DNA from: a virus
DNA length: 20,201 bases
Direction: 5' to 3' (one strand)
Virus record (IMG/VR): IMGVR_UViG_3300033388_001681
Location: 1 to 20,201 of that record
Positions 1-6,951 of this stretch are shown in pieces. The notes below the pieces were generated by a model that was given only the letters and a program-made list of their open reading frames with translations, did no database searches and was not told the origin of the DNA. Each line of letters opens with the position of its first letter. The stretch's first letter is position 1. The translations under genes and the position numbers were made by a program.

Positions 1-674
1 GTATAAGTTAATGTTAATGCAGTAGAACTAGGTTGTACCACACGTATTATATTAGAAGTTGAACCATAACTATATGGGTCCATATTAGCATATATATTAG
101 ACTGCCCAGTATCACTTATCTGTATTAAACCAGACGTATTAGCGTCCTTACTAACTCTATCTATACGTGCCATATCAGTAGTGAAAGCTACCTCAGTAGT
201 CCCATTTAAACTGGCTGTCTGCGTTATCTGTGCACCATTAGTATCTGTACCCCACACACGTACTGTCTGTGACGTATCAGCCGTACTCTTTGATACAGCA
301 TATATTGTTGATACTGCTGATGGTTGGCTAAGTACTGATACACCCTCCCACCAATAACTTGTGGATAATCCGTTACTATCAAGTACAGATAGAAACCCTC
401 TATTACCAGTTGTAGGGTTAAGCGGGTTTAACCATATATTGTTAGTCTTATCAAATAGGTTAGTAATAAACTCTACATCCCTAGGGAACGTAGCAGTAGT
501 CTCACCTGCTGCAATATTTAATGTGCCTTGCTTAAATAGCTGTGGCCAATCGTGTCTACCAACTATATCGTCATAACGGTAGTTTATCCAGTTTACTATC
601 TTAGATTGATATTCACTATCATCAATAGTAATCCTATCAGTAACCTGTGTTTTCATTTGTGCGAGTGTTAGCAC
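1..674 (-). CDS. Probable head-tail adaptor (neck) protein, 3' partial
   Basis: About 224 residues are visible before the frame runs off the left edge without a stop. The N-terminal ~45 residues are helical and carry the pattern INYRYDDIVGRHDWP (residues 30-44). This resembles the helical start of head-tail connector or adaptor proteins of tailed phages, where a Trp-containing 'RHDW' follows an amphipathic helix. The rest is Ser/Thr/Gly-rich and probably beta-structured. The gene starts with GTG at 674, two bases after the stop of the upstream glycosyltransferase-like gene. A perfect GGAGG lies 5 bases upstream, whereas the next in-frame ATG (656) has no well-spaced site. Adaptors normally sit closer to the capsid gene; here a sugar-modification cassette lies in between. 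The family call is by resemblance only and could be another neck or tail-tube protein. Confidence 0.5.
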   Translation of the reverse strand, partial: MLTLAQMKTQVTDRITIDDSEYQSKIVNWINYRYDDIVGRHDWPQLFKQGTLNIAAGETTATFPRDVEFITNLFDKTNNIWLNPLNPTTGNRGFLSVLDSNGLSTSYWWEGVSVLSQPSAVSTIYAVSKSTADTSQTVRVWGTDTNGAQITQTASLNGTTEVAFTTDMARIDRVSKDANTSGLIQISDTGQSNIYANMDPYSYGSTSNIIRVVQPSSTALTLTY

Positions 675-676
675 TA

Positions 677-1240
677 TTACCTCCTATTTATTATATCTTT
701 AATCTCATCTGGCGTATTATATTTAACCTTAGTCTTCTTCATAATCTGTTGAGCTTCTTTAGGATTACCCGTATTCCAATAGTTATCGTTCTTCCACTTA
801 ATCTTTTCTTCACCAAACATAAACCCTAGATGATGTAAATATACATCCCTTACATATAAAGGTTTATTAAACCGTACACATCGTGTCTCATAAAACTCAA
901 CCTTGTTAGGGTTAACCAGTACTACTGGCATATGGTCACGCATTTCATATATGTGGCTATCACTAGCATAATCCAATACAGGGATAAAAACAGCGTCATA
1001 ATCGTTACCTTTAAGTTTATCTATTATCTTACGTTGGTCTTCCTTTAATATTATCTCATCAGCATCAACTGTCCATACATAATCATATTTACGTAATGCT
1101 TGTATACCCTCATTCCTTACAGCAACCTGCCCATGATCCTTAAAGCTCTTACTTATTACTAGAGGGTTAGGGTAGTATTCGACTACGTCCTTAAAGTAAT
1201 CGTCCAGTTTGTAACAGGGTATAAATGTTGCTACATTCAT
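677..1240 (-). CDS. GT2-like glycosyltransferase, short (187 aa)
   Basis: Starts like a GT-A fold enzyme, with a hydrophobic first strand ending in Pro-Cys-Tyr. It carries VDADEI (DADE at residues 59-62), which fits the DxD metal and nucleotide-sugar binding motif of family 2 glycosyltransferases. The context 'YDYVWTVDADE' is typical of short GT2-like proteins in bacterial and phage sugar clusters. At 187 aa it is near the minimal size for a GT-A domain and has no transmembrane segment, so it should act in the cytoplasm. It overlaps the upstream GT2 gene by an ATGA quartet and ends 2 bases before the adaptor gene. It is the last gene of the seven-gene sugar cassette. Donor and acceptor are unknown, and the GT2 assignment rests on the DxD region alone. 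Confidence 0.65.
   Translation of the reverse strand: MNVATFIPCYKLDDYFKDVVEYYPNPLVISKSFKDHGQVAVRNEGIQALRKYDYVWTVDADEIILKEDQRKIIDKLKGNDYDAVFIPVLDYASDSHIYEMRDHMPVVLVNPNKVEFYETRCVRFNKPLYVRDVYLHHLGFMFGEEKIKWKNDNYWNTGNPKEAQQIMKKTKVKYNTPDEIKDIINRR
680..684 (-). promoter_or_regulatory. Ribosome binding site that fixes a GTG start at 674
   Basis: GGAGG on the minus strand, 5 bases upstream of GTG at 674. It lies inside the last codons of the preceding gene, whose TAA is at 679-677. The site selects the GTG over the in-frame ATG at 656 and implies translational coupling between the sugar cassette and the following structural gene. Confidence 0.75.
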
Positions 1241-1938
1241 AATAGCTCACAATCACTTTGTTCTGGTATAACATACTTAGTCCTATTAGGATCATTGTTT
1301 ATTTGGCTTCTTTTCTCATTTATACTTTTCCTTAAAGCTGAATATCTATTAGTTTCTGGCAGTTGCGTTAAGCTATCCGAATGTAATCTGCGAAACATTA
1401 ACTCTTCTAATCCAACTACTTCTATATTAAAGAATTGTAATCTATGAATAAACTCTATATCTTCTGCACACTTCCAACAATAGTATCCACCAAACTTCTT
1501 AAATGTATCTAAATATATAGCTATAATACCACCCGATAGTTTACCTAAATGTAACCCATCAGTATTAACTCCTTCAGAATTAAAGTTCACTAAACCAACT
1601 CTACATAATTTATCTACACTTAAATCTTTAATAGCTCTCTCTATGAAATATGGAAACATTATATCGTCACCATCAAAGAATATTATTATATCGCCAGTAG
1701 CTTTGTAGGCACCTGTATTCCTACTTTTACCAGGTCCACCATTCTCTTTAGCATAATAAACCTTTAAGTTATTATATTTACTACATATTTCCTCTAGCTT
1801 AATTCTAGTTTCTTTACACTTATCAATAACAACTATTATTTCATATGCTTTATATGTTTGATTTTTAATTGAATCTAAACAAGCTTCTATATAATTTGAA
1901 ACTTTATAAGCTGGAATTACTACGCTCACCTTTCGCAT
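1237..1938 (-). CDS. Family 2 glycosyltransferase (233 aa)
   Basis: A clear GT2 domain. The first strand is VSVVIPAYKVSNYIEACLDS, followed by GGPGKSRNTG (residues 67-76), the DxD motif FFDGDD (DGDD at 89-92) and a catalytic-base region CAEDIEF (near 157-163). These elements in this order are the hallmark of inverting nucleotide-sugar glycosyltransferases. No membrane helix follows the catalytic domain, so it is soluble. The start at ATG 1938 has GGGAG five bases upstream. It overlaps the cytidylyltransferase gene by 13 bases and the following gene by ATGA. The gene is visibly more AT-rich than the terminase and portal genes (several 60-base lines near 22-30% G+C) and prefers AAA, AAT, TAT and CAA codons, which suggests a separate origin. 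Confidence 0.9.
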   Translation of the reverse strand: MRKVSVVIPAYKVSNYIEACLDSIKNQTYKAYEIIVVIDKCKETRIKLEEICSKYNNLKVYYAKENGGPGKSRNTGAYKATGDIIIFFDGDDIMFPYFIERAIKDLSVDKLCRVGLVNFNSEGVNTDGLHLGKLSGGIIAIYLDTFKKFGGYYCWKCAEDIEFIHRLQFFNIEVVGLEELMFRRLHSDSLTQLPETNRYSALRKSINEKRSQINNDPNRTKYVIPEQSDCELL

Positions 1939-2309
1939 ATCTTCTCCCTATACCAAGTACTGGAAACTCCCTTAGTATGTTTTAAATATTCAACCTTACA
2001 GAACCGTTGACCACTATATGTATTCTTATTCCAATCGTTACCAACAAACAGTACATCAGGTTTATATTCATTTATTAACCGTTCCTTACTATCAACGTCC
2101 TGCTTAATTATCTTATTAGCATATCCAGTCTTTCTAACTAAATATACTCTATCCTTATATGTAAGTAATGGTTCAACCCTCTTAATTGACATCATATATT
2201 CATCGCTTGATATACATACAATTAAATGATCGCACCTACTCTTAGCTTGTCTCAATAGATTTATATGCCCCATATGACATAAATCAAACCCACCAAAAGT
2301 CATCCCCAT
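1926..2309 (-). CDS. TagD-like cytidylyltransferase (CDP-polyol/CDP-alcohol forming)
   Basis: A 127-aa protein, close in length to glycerol-3-phosphate cytidylyltransferase TagD (about 129 aa). The nucleotidyltransferase signature HxGH is present (H12-M-G-H15, in FDLCHMGHINLL). The family's central VGNDW block is at residues 89-93, and the C-terminal ISSTxxR-type motif appears as GVSSTWYREKI (114-124). Such enzymes transfer CMP from CTP to a phospho-alcohol (glycerol-3-P, and in relatives other phosphopolyols or phosphocholine), releasing pyrophosphate. I chose ATG 2309, with GAGAG upstream. A longer in-frame extension to 2399 would lie wholly inside the LicD gene and precede the conserved first strand; ATG 2303 is also possible. 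It overlaps the LicD gene by 26 bases and the next GT2 gene by 13. The exact substrate cannot be read from sequence. Confidence 0.85.
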   Translation of the reverse strand: MGMTFGGFDLCHMGHINLLRQAKSRCDHLIVCISSDEYMMSIKRVEPLLTYKDRVYLVRKTGYANKIIKQDVDSKERLINEYKPDVLFVGNDWNKNTYSGQRFCKVEYLKHTKGVSSTWYREKICER

Positions 2310-2844
2310 TCTTACTCTCTTTTTTACACTTAGATACATTGTAAAACTCCTTGTGAGGGATTCGCCAGTCTCCATACTTTTCAGTAAGAAACTCATCATA
2401 CCTAGCTGGTGCTAGAAATGTTTTATTATAAAATTCTATCTCTTTAAGCTGTTCAATATTCTCTGCCTTATGTACTAACACAGCATCATATCTATGCCCT
2501 ACATTATATCTGTAGTTACCCTTCTTGCTCCATATAGGTATATCAAGTTTCTCCCCATACTTCTTAACTGCAAGTCCAAAGGTACTACCATCATGCGGTC
2601 GCTCATGTCTATGGTCAGCTACATGTAAATCCATACAACTATCCAACGCTTTAATGATATACTCTTGCATAGGTAAGAAATCCTCATACAGTATCCCTAT
2701 ATCAATATCCTTATCAATAGCCACAAACCCACTATCACGTATAGCTCCAAGAAAGGTACCACCATACAGAAAGAACTTAACACCTAAATCATCAAGTATA
2801 TCCTTAACCTCAAATAATAGTTTCTTAGCGTTATTTACATCCAT
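2284..2844 (-). CDS. LicD-family phosphotransferase (186 aa)
   Basis: The LicD/fukutin-type nucleotidyltransferase fold is recognisable from YGGTFLGAIRDSGF (residues 27-40) followed by DKDIDIG (44-50), which supplies the paired acidic metal ligands. A C-terminal block, LTEKYGDWRIP, matches the end of LicD domains. Known LicD proteins transfer phosphocholine from CDP-choline to cell-surface glycans; relatives transfer other phospho-alcohols such as ribitol-phosphate. The next gene in the operon encodes a CDP-donor-forming enzyme, so the two plausibly act as donor synthase and transferase. There is no signal peptide or membrane helix. The start at 2844 has GAGG seven bases upstream and overlaps the previous gene by 14 bases; the 3' end overlaps the cytidylyltransferase start by 26. 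The acceptor is unknown. Confidence 0.85.
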   Translation of the reverse strand: MDVNNAKKLLFEVKDILDDLGVKFFLYGGTFLGAIRDSGFVAIDKDIDIGILYEDFLPMQEYIIKALDSCMDLHVADHRHERPHDGSTFGLAVKKYGEKLDIPIWSKKGNYRYNVGHRYDAVLVHKAENIEQLKEIEFYNKTFLAPARYDEFLTEKYGDWRIPHKEFYNVSKCKKESKNGDDFWWV

Positions 2845-3586
2845 CTACAAACCTCATTATAGCTGTTATAACGTTACTATCCACATGCGCGTATCCATAC
2901 TTGGGTATCTCACAAAACCCTACCTTAGTATTAGACCAGTTCTCCTCAACTGTTACCCTATGTTTCTCATGTCCAATAACATATGTTGGTGTACCCTGTA
3001 ACAGACTAAACTTAGGGGGTGCTGACGCTCCGCCAATACATACCCTTGCTGATGATATTATATCTATCATCTCCTGTATAGAAGTCTTACCAATTAGGTT
3101 ATTATAGTTACTATTAGATAAATTAATGTTATAAGCACCCTTAGTACTACCTATGGATATTATTTTATTTTTGTTAAATTTTACACACAAACTTTGCAAT
3201 AATTCGCGGTAAAACGCCTCTGAGAGGTTCCTATCACTAAACCCTTTATAAGTTCTACATCTAGGGAATACTATTATATTAGGTTCATACGTAGTTGTTA
3301 CTTCATACGGTTTAACCTTTACCCCAACAAGCTGTTTCTTACTGGAATTAAGTGACTGACTACTATCTATCTCTATACCCTTACTCTTAAAGTATTTAAT
3401 TATATCACTATGTTCAACACCGTTAAAACCGAAGCCATCCTGTAACTCTTTATTAAAAGGAAAATCTACTGGTAATGCTACGGGTTTCTTATATAAACAA
3501 TACCGCTCAGGATATGTTATTACCTCTACATCCCTATCAATATATATGCTCCAACCAAGTTCACCTACGTCTGCTAATAGCTTCAT
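2831..3586 (-). CDS. GT-B glycosyltransferase, GT9/heptosyltransferase-like (251 aa)
   Basis: The C-terminal half carries a donor-site pattern like that of GT9 enzymes: a 'NLIGKTSIQEMIDIISSA' helix region, then a VCIGGASAPPKFSLLQGTP stretch (about residues 163-200) and 'TYVIG'. The same order of Gly-Lys-Thr-Ser, hydrophobic helix, Gly-rich turn and GTP-x-x-x-x-G is seen in ADP-heptose:LPS heptosyltransferases. The N-terminus has GELGW (residues 8-12). At 251 aa it is shorter than usual GT9 proteins (about 320-350 aa), so the N-terminal acceptor domain is reduced. I chose ATG 3586 because AGGAG lies 8 bases upstream; the longer GTG-started form would extend only within the upstream gene. It overlaps the upstream GT2 gene by 26 bases. 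The fold call is fairly good, the family call moderate, the sugar unknown. Confidence 0.6.
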   Translation of the reverse strand: MKLLADVGELGWSIYIDRDVEVITYPERYCLYKKPVALPVDFPFNKELQDGFGFNGVEHSDIIKYFKSKGIEIDSSQSLNSSKKQLVGVKVKPYEVTTTYEPNIIVFPRCRTYKGFSDRNLSEAFYRELLQSLCVKFNKNKIISIGSTKGAYNINLSNSNYNNLIGKTSIQEMIDIISSARVCIGGASAPPKFSLLQGTPTYVIGHEKHRVTVEENWSNTKVGFCEIPKYGYAHVDSNVITAIMRFVDGCK

Positions 3587-4160
3587 AACCTCTACTCCTA
3601 AACTCTGCCTCATCACTATTCCACATAGCTACATTATTCTCTTCTCCACCCTTATGGTCGTGATGTATCTTAGCTTCCTCACAATATACATAACCTACAT
3701 CCTTAGCTCTAAAGTATAGGTCATCATCACAATAGTAATGCTTAAACTTAGTATCGTACCATATACCATTAAGATTCTTATCTATATGTTTCTTAGTGGT
3801 TAATGTAACGCAAGCTTTCTTACCAGCCCATCTACGCATCTCATTTAAACATACCATTCCATAATCGTCAAAGTTCGCCTTAAAACAGTTCAACGCATAT
3901 GTAAGCCACATAAACTGTGGGAAATGGTCATCACAGAAAGCTACTACATACTCACCCTTAGCAGCTTTATACCCTGCTTCGATCTGAGTTGTTATTGTTT
4001 TGCCAGCATCTATATATTTTGCATGAGCATGTTGTGCTAGAATTGGTTTTCCAGCATTAACAACAATTATCTCATAGTTAACTAGGGTGTTATCCTTTAT
4101 AGTCTGTATACATCTTTCTAAAGTATCGCTATCCTTTGTAACCACTATAATGGAAATCAT
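3561..4160 (-). CDS. Family 2 glycosyltransferase (199 aa)
   Basis: GT-A fold protein with the N-terminal strand ISIIVVTKDSDTLERCIQT, a second strand YEIIVVNAG, and a DxD-like metal site in VAFCDDHF (CDDH at residues 76-79), preceded by 'AAKGEYV'. A later acidic patch, YYCDDDLYFRAKDVG, sits where GT2 enzymes place the catalytic base. The protein is soluble and nearly minimal in size. The start overlaps the 781-aa gene by ATGA and the end overlaps the GT-B gene by 26 bases, so translation is coupled on both sides. Together with its neighbours it probably adds one sugar in a short glycan. Donor and acceptor cannot be deduced. Confidence 0.8.
   Translation of the reverse strand: MISIIVVTKDSDTLERCIQTIKDNTLVNYEIIVVNAGKPILAQHAHAKYIDAGKTITTQIEAGYKAAKGEYVVAFCDDHFPQFMWLTYALNCFKANFDDYGMVCLNEMRRWAGKKACVTLTTKKHIDKNLNGIWYDTKFKHYYCDDDLYFRAKDVGYVYCEEAKIHHDHKGGEENNVAMWNSDEAEFRSRGYEAISRRR
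3589..3599 (-). promoter_or_regulatory. Ribosome binding site setting the start at 3586
   Basis: The minus strand reads AGGAGTAGAGG just upstream of ATG 3586, with AGGAG spaced 8 bases from the start. It lies inside the 3' end of the upstream GT2 gene and supports the shorter start for the GT-B gene over GTG 3616. Confidence 0.65.
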
Positions 4161-6502
4161 TTAGCACCACCATTAAACAGTTCGCTCCACTTCTCGGATA
4201 CTCTCTTCCAACTATATGTATCCTTAGCCCACTTAACCATCTCTTCTCGTTTATCATTATATAACTTAGGGTTTTTAAGATACTCTATAACCTTACCTGT
4301 CCACTCAGCAATCTCTTCCTTACCTATAATAGATACTCTTTGTTTAGGTGCGTCCTTAGACTTAATAACAGCCTTATCACCATCAACCTTATACCCAAAT
4401 TGTACTGTCTCATTTAATGCTGCTACTGTGGTTGTTATTGGTATACATCCTGCCGCTTGCATCTTCATAGCAGTAATACAGCTTATCTCAGTAAACTGCG
4501 TAGGATAAAGCCAAAGATTACAAGAAAGCATATACTTAGCCAATTCTCTATGAGGAACCATACCATAATATTCTATACCATCCTGTTCTAAGAGTTTCAT
4601 TATACGTTCTTTAAACTCTTTCATCTTCTGGTTATTCTTATGTATCTGATCGTACACTTTAGTAAACCCATAAAACACATGTAGTTCAGCTTCAGGTACA
4701 GCAGCCTTTATCTCCGCCCATGCATTAAGTACCGTCTCTAACCCTCTATCAGGGCTACTAGCGTATATACAAGCGTATGGATTCCTCTTAATCTTATCAT
4801 TAAAATGAGTTAAATCTATACCATTCGTTGTAACAAAGAATTTCTCATCACATATTCCTGGTAAACAATCTCTGTGCCATTTAGAGAGTACAAAGATTTT
4901 GTCCACCTTATTAACTTGTTCTTTAGAAAAATACTCGTACTTACATACGTCATGCAACCAAAGGATATTATAACTATCTTCAGGTGCGAGGATGATTGAT
5001 CGTGTATCTCTCCATGATATGAATACCTTTGCGGGCATTGTCTTATCATACTTCCATATTCCCTGCCATTTAACTCCATCATATATACCCTCATCTAAAC
5101 AGTTGTTATATACTTCTACTTCCCAACCTAACTTAGCAAGTTCGCGGGATACATTTATTACTGCCTCTTCACTACCGCCTATACCTTCACTCTCACTCTT
5201 AGCGTCCCATAGATCGTACGAGTTACCACAATATATAATTACCTTATTGTCTCCCTTAACATTAGTCTTAAGCTTATTAAGCTCATGTACAAATAGTGGG
5301 TGTGATGTAGCACAATTAGGTATTGCTCTTAAAAATTGTTCTTTCTTTTCTGGTTCGTTCTTAGCTATATAGTTATACAAATCTAATGATATTTTCTCCG
5401 TATTCATATTCTCTATCATTATTGGTATACTCTTTGACCAGTTAAGAAAGTATTTGTTGTCAGGCCTATACTGTAACGCTCTACTAGTACACTCTAAGGC
5501 ATCATCAAACCTAGCCTTCTGCACTAACGCGTATACTAACGGCTCTAACGGTTTATATGTAAACTCCATAGGGTCGTATGGTACAGGCAAATTCTCACCT
5601 GGTACTTCCATCTTATACCCTAAGTTAGTATAGAATATTACGTTATCCCAATCCTCCATACAAAAATACGTCTTAGCCAATGCAAAGTAAGCTCCAGCCC
5701 ATTTAGGTCGTATCTTAATACAATCTAAATCAACGTCTAACGCTTTATCATATAACCTAGTCTTCCTATATATTTCACCAAGTATAGATAACGCTTGATA
5801 CCTATGTTCGTCACTCTGTGTTGCCCCTATAAACTCTTCAAATATAGGTGCTGCCTCATTAGATAATCCAACAGCATTAAGGCTCCTAGCATAGTTCCAT
5901 ACGTTAAAAGGATCAATCTCGTTAGCCTCATGCTCTTTAATATAATTCTCTTCAGATATAGTTAAGTTACGTTCTGCACTATTCTGTATCCTATCTTTAT
6001 GCGGATGGTGTTTTACATACATTTTATCCTGCGGTATTTTAGACTGTATACAGTCAACCTGTTTTAGTGCCTCTTCATGTAATGATCCTGACCACTTAAA
6101 CCACTTAGTTCTAAGTATACGTTCTCTCCATACAACCATAGTGGTATTACCATTACTATCCTGGTCATAATCATAGTACATCCATAATGCACCTACGGCC
6201 TCATTCTCGAACTGTTTAACTACTTTAGGTAAGAAACTAGCACCTTCAAGTGTATCATCAGCATCAAGCCATATCATTAACTCTGTCTCCACTTTACTTA
6301 AAGCAAAGTTACGTGCATCAGCAAAATTATTATTCCATTTATATTTATACTCTTTACCGTATTTCCTTATTATCTTAGATGTAGCCCTAGACTTACCAGT
6401 ATTGATAATTACTATATCATCAACATAGTCCTTACAACTCTCTAAACATCTAATCAAATCTGTTGTTTCATCCTTCACTATCATTGATAGGGTTATCTTC
6501 AT
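4157..6502 (-). CDS. Three-part glycosyltransferase: GT2 - TPR - GT4 fusion (781 aa)
   Basis: Residues 1-180 form a GT2 domain: ITLSMIVKDE at the N-terminus, NNNFADARNFAL (57-68), the DxD site WLDADDT (78-84), and a WSGSLHEE segment (137-144) as in SunS-type and TPR-linked GT2 proteins. Residues about 195-350 are helical and TPR-like (ALSILGEIY, YDKALDVD, AYFALAKTYF, FDDALECTSRAL). Residues about 420-781 form a GT-B/GT4-type domain with GIGGSEEAV (441-449), VLSKWHRD, TTNGID (558-563), ASSPDRGLE and the donor-site block PTQFTEISCITAMKMQAAG. In that block the usual second Glu of the E-x7-E motif is Lys680. No membrane segments are seen. The start at 6502 follows AGGAG. It opens the cassette and could act processively or build the core linkage; TPRs may recognise a protein acceptor. 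Confidence 0.85.
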   Translation of the reverse strand: MKITLSMIVKDETTDLIRCLESCKDYVDDIVIINTGKSRATSKIIRKYGKEYKYKWNNNFADARNFALSKVETELMIWLDADDTLEGASFLPKVVKQFENEAVGALWMYYDYDQDSNGNTTMVVWRERILRTKWFKWSGSLHEEALKQVDCIQSKIPQDKMYVKHHPHKDRIQNSAERNLTISEENYIKEHEANEIDPFNVWNYARSLNAVGLSNEAAPIFEEFIGATQSDEHRYQALSILGEIYRKTRLYDKALDVDLDCIKIRPKWAGAYFALAKTYFCMEDWDNVIFYTNLGYKMEVPGENLPVPYDPMEFTYKPLEPLVYALVQKARFDDALECTSRALQYRPDNKYFLNWSKSIPIMIENMNTEKISLDLYNYIAKNEPEKKEQFLRAIPNCATSHPLFVHELNKLKTNVKGDNKVIIYCGNSYDLWDAKSESEGIGGSEEAVINVSRELAKLGWEVEVYNNCLDEGIYDGVKWQGIWKYDKTMPAKVFISWRDTRSIILAPEDSYNILWLHDVCKYEYFSKEQVNKVDKIFVLSKWHRDCLPGICDEKFFVTTNGIDLTHFNDKIKRNPYACIYASSPDRGLETVLNAWAEIKAAVPEAELHVFYGFTKVYDQIHKNNQKMKEFKERIMKLLEQDGIEYYGMVPHRELAKYMLSCNLWLYPTQFTEISCITAMKMQAAGCIPITTTVAALNETVQFGYKVDGDKAVIKSKDAPKQRVSIIGKEEIAEWTGKVIEYLKNPKLYNDKREEMVKWAKDTYSWKRVSEKWSELFNGGAK

Positions 6503-6510
6503 GTTATCTC

Positions 6511-6690
6511 CTATTTTATTATCGTTGGTTTCACTAACTGTCCACCAAGTTTTCTTAAAGTATTTAACTGTCTATTCCCAATAACATAAGTAGTATCAAA
6601 ATATTTATTGTATAAATCAATAAACTTTATTACCTTCTTATATTCCTCGGAACTTATTAATACGCCACCATCTTTAGTTTCTAAGTCCAT
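6511..6690 (-). CDS. Small hypothetical protein (59 aa)
   Basis: A complete short frame from ATG 6690 to TAG at 6513-6511. Its ATG overlaps the upstream stop as TAATG, and its own stop sits at the edge of the ribosome binding site of the large glycosyltransferase gene. It fills an otherwise empty 187-base gap exactly, which supports it as a real gene. The protein has a charged N-terminus, a hydrophobic/charged helix (EEYKKVIKFIDLYNKY) and a basic C-terminus ending VKPTIIK. There are no cysteines and no membrane helix. I do not recognise a family. It sits between the holin-like gene and the sugar cassette. Confidence 0.65.
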   Translation of the reverse strand: MDLETKDGGVLISSEEYKKVIKFIDLYNKYFDTTYVIGNRQLNTLRKLGGQLVKPTIIK

Positions 6691-6941
6691 TATTTACTCT
6701 TTTCTATTAACGAAAGTATAGTTGAACTCCAAGTTATTGAAGCTACTGTTATAGATAATAGTCCAGCTATAATAGTGGTTACTATCCATGTAGGTCTATT
6801 CATTAAATTATCCTTAATATCTGTTACAGTTCCCTTTATCTCTGATATTTCATCCTTTATCTCTGTTTTAAAGTCATCAAAGTTCTTCCTAATATTAATT
6901 ATGTTCTGTCTATTCTCAATACTTAATTTACTATCTTCCAT
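6690..6941 (-). CDS. Coiled-coil plus single transmembrane protein, XhlA/holin-like (83 aa)
   Basis: The N-terminal ~50 residues are charged and heptad-like (FDDFKTEIKDEISEIKGTV, TDIKDNL). One hydrophobic segment follows at about residues 53-75 (WIVTTIIAGLLSITVASITW), then a short tail ending KSK. This layout matches the XhlA ('haemolysin') family and similar small phage membrane proteins that accompany holins. By that resemblance it would act in the cytoplasmic membrane in host lysis, possibly with a partner holin or endolysin outside this window. A strong AGAGGG site lies before ATG 6941. No endolysin gene is visible in the window, so the lysis role rests on topology only; a membrane-anchored spacer protein is an alternative. 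Confidence 0.6.
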   Translation of the reverse strand: MEDSKLSIENRQNIINIRKNFDDFKTEIKDEISEIKGTVTDIKDNLMNRPTWIVTTIIAGLLSITVASITWSSTILSLIEKSK

Positions 6942-6951
6942 ACAACCCTCT

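Noticed and set aside
2310-2399. N-terminal extension of the cytidylyltransferase to an upstream Met at 2399
   Set aside because: The extra 30 residues lie entirely within the LicD gene and precede the conserved first strand. A start at 2309 gives a length matching TagD.
2525-3001. Plus-strand open frame of 158 codons
   Set aside because: Antisense to the LicD-like and GT-B genes, both with clear motifs. The Ser/Tyr/Ile-rich product is typical of a shadow frame.
4816-5094. Second minus-strand frame of 92 codons inside the large glycosyltransferase gene
   Set aside because: It sits wholly within a gene with a convincing GT4 domain in another frame and has no motif of its own.
677-6502. Cassette as a DNA base-glycosylation system
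   Set aside because: No base hydroxylase, hydroxymethylase or TET/JBP-type gene is visible in the window, and LicD plus a CDP-donor enzyme do not fit known DNA hypermodification. It cannot be excluded because the rest of the genome is not shown.
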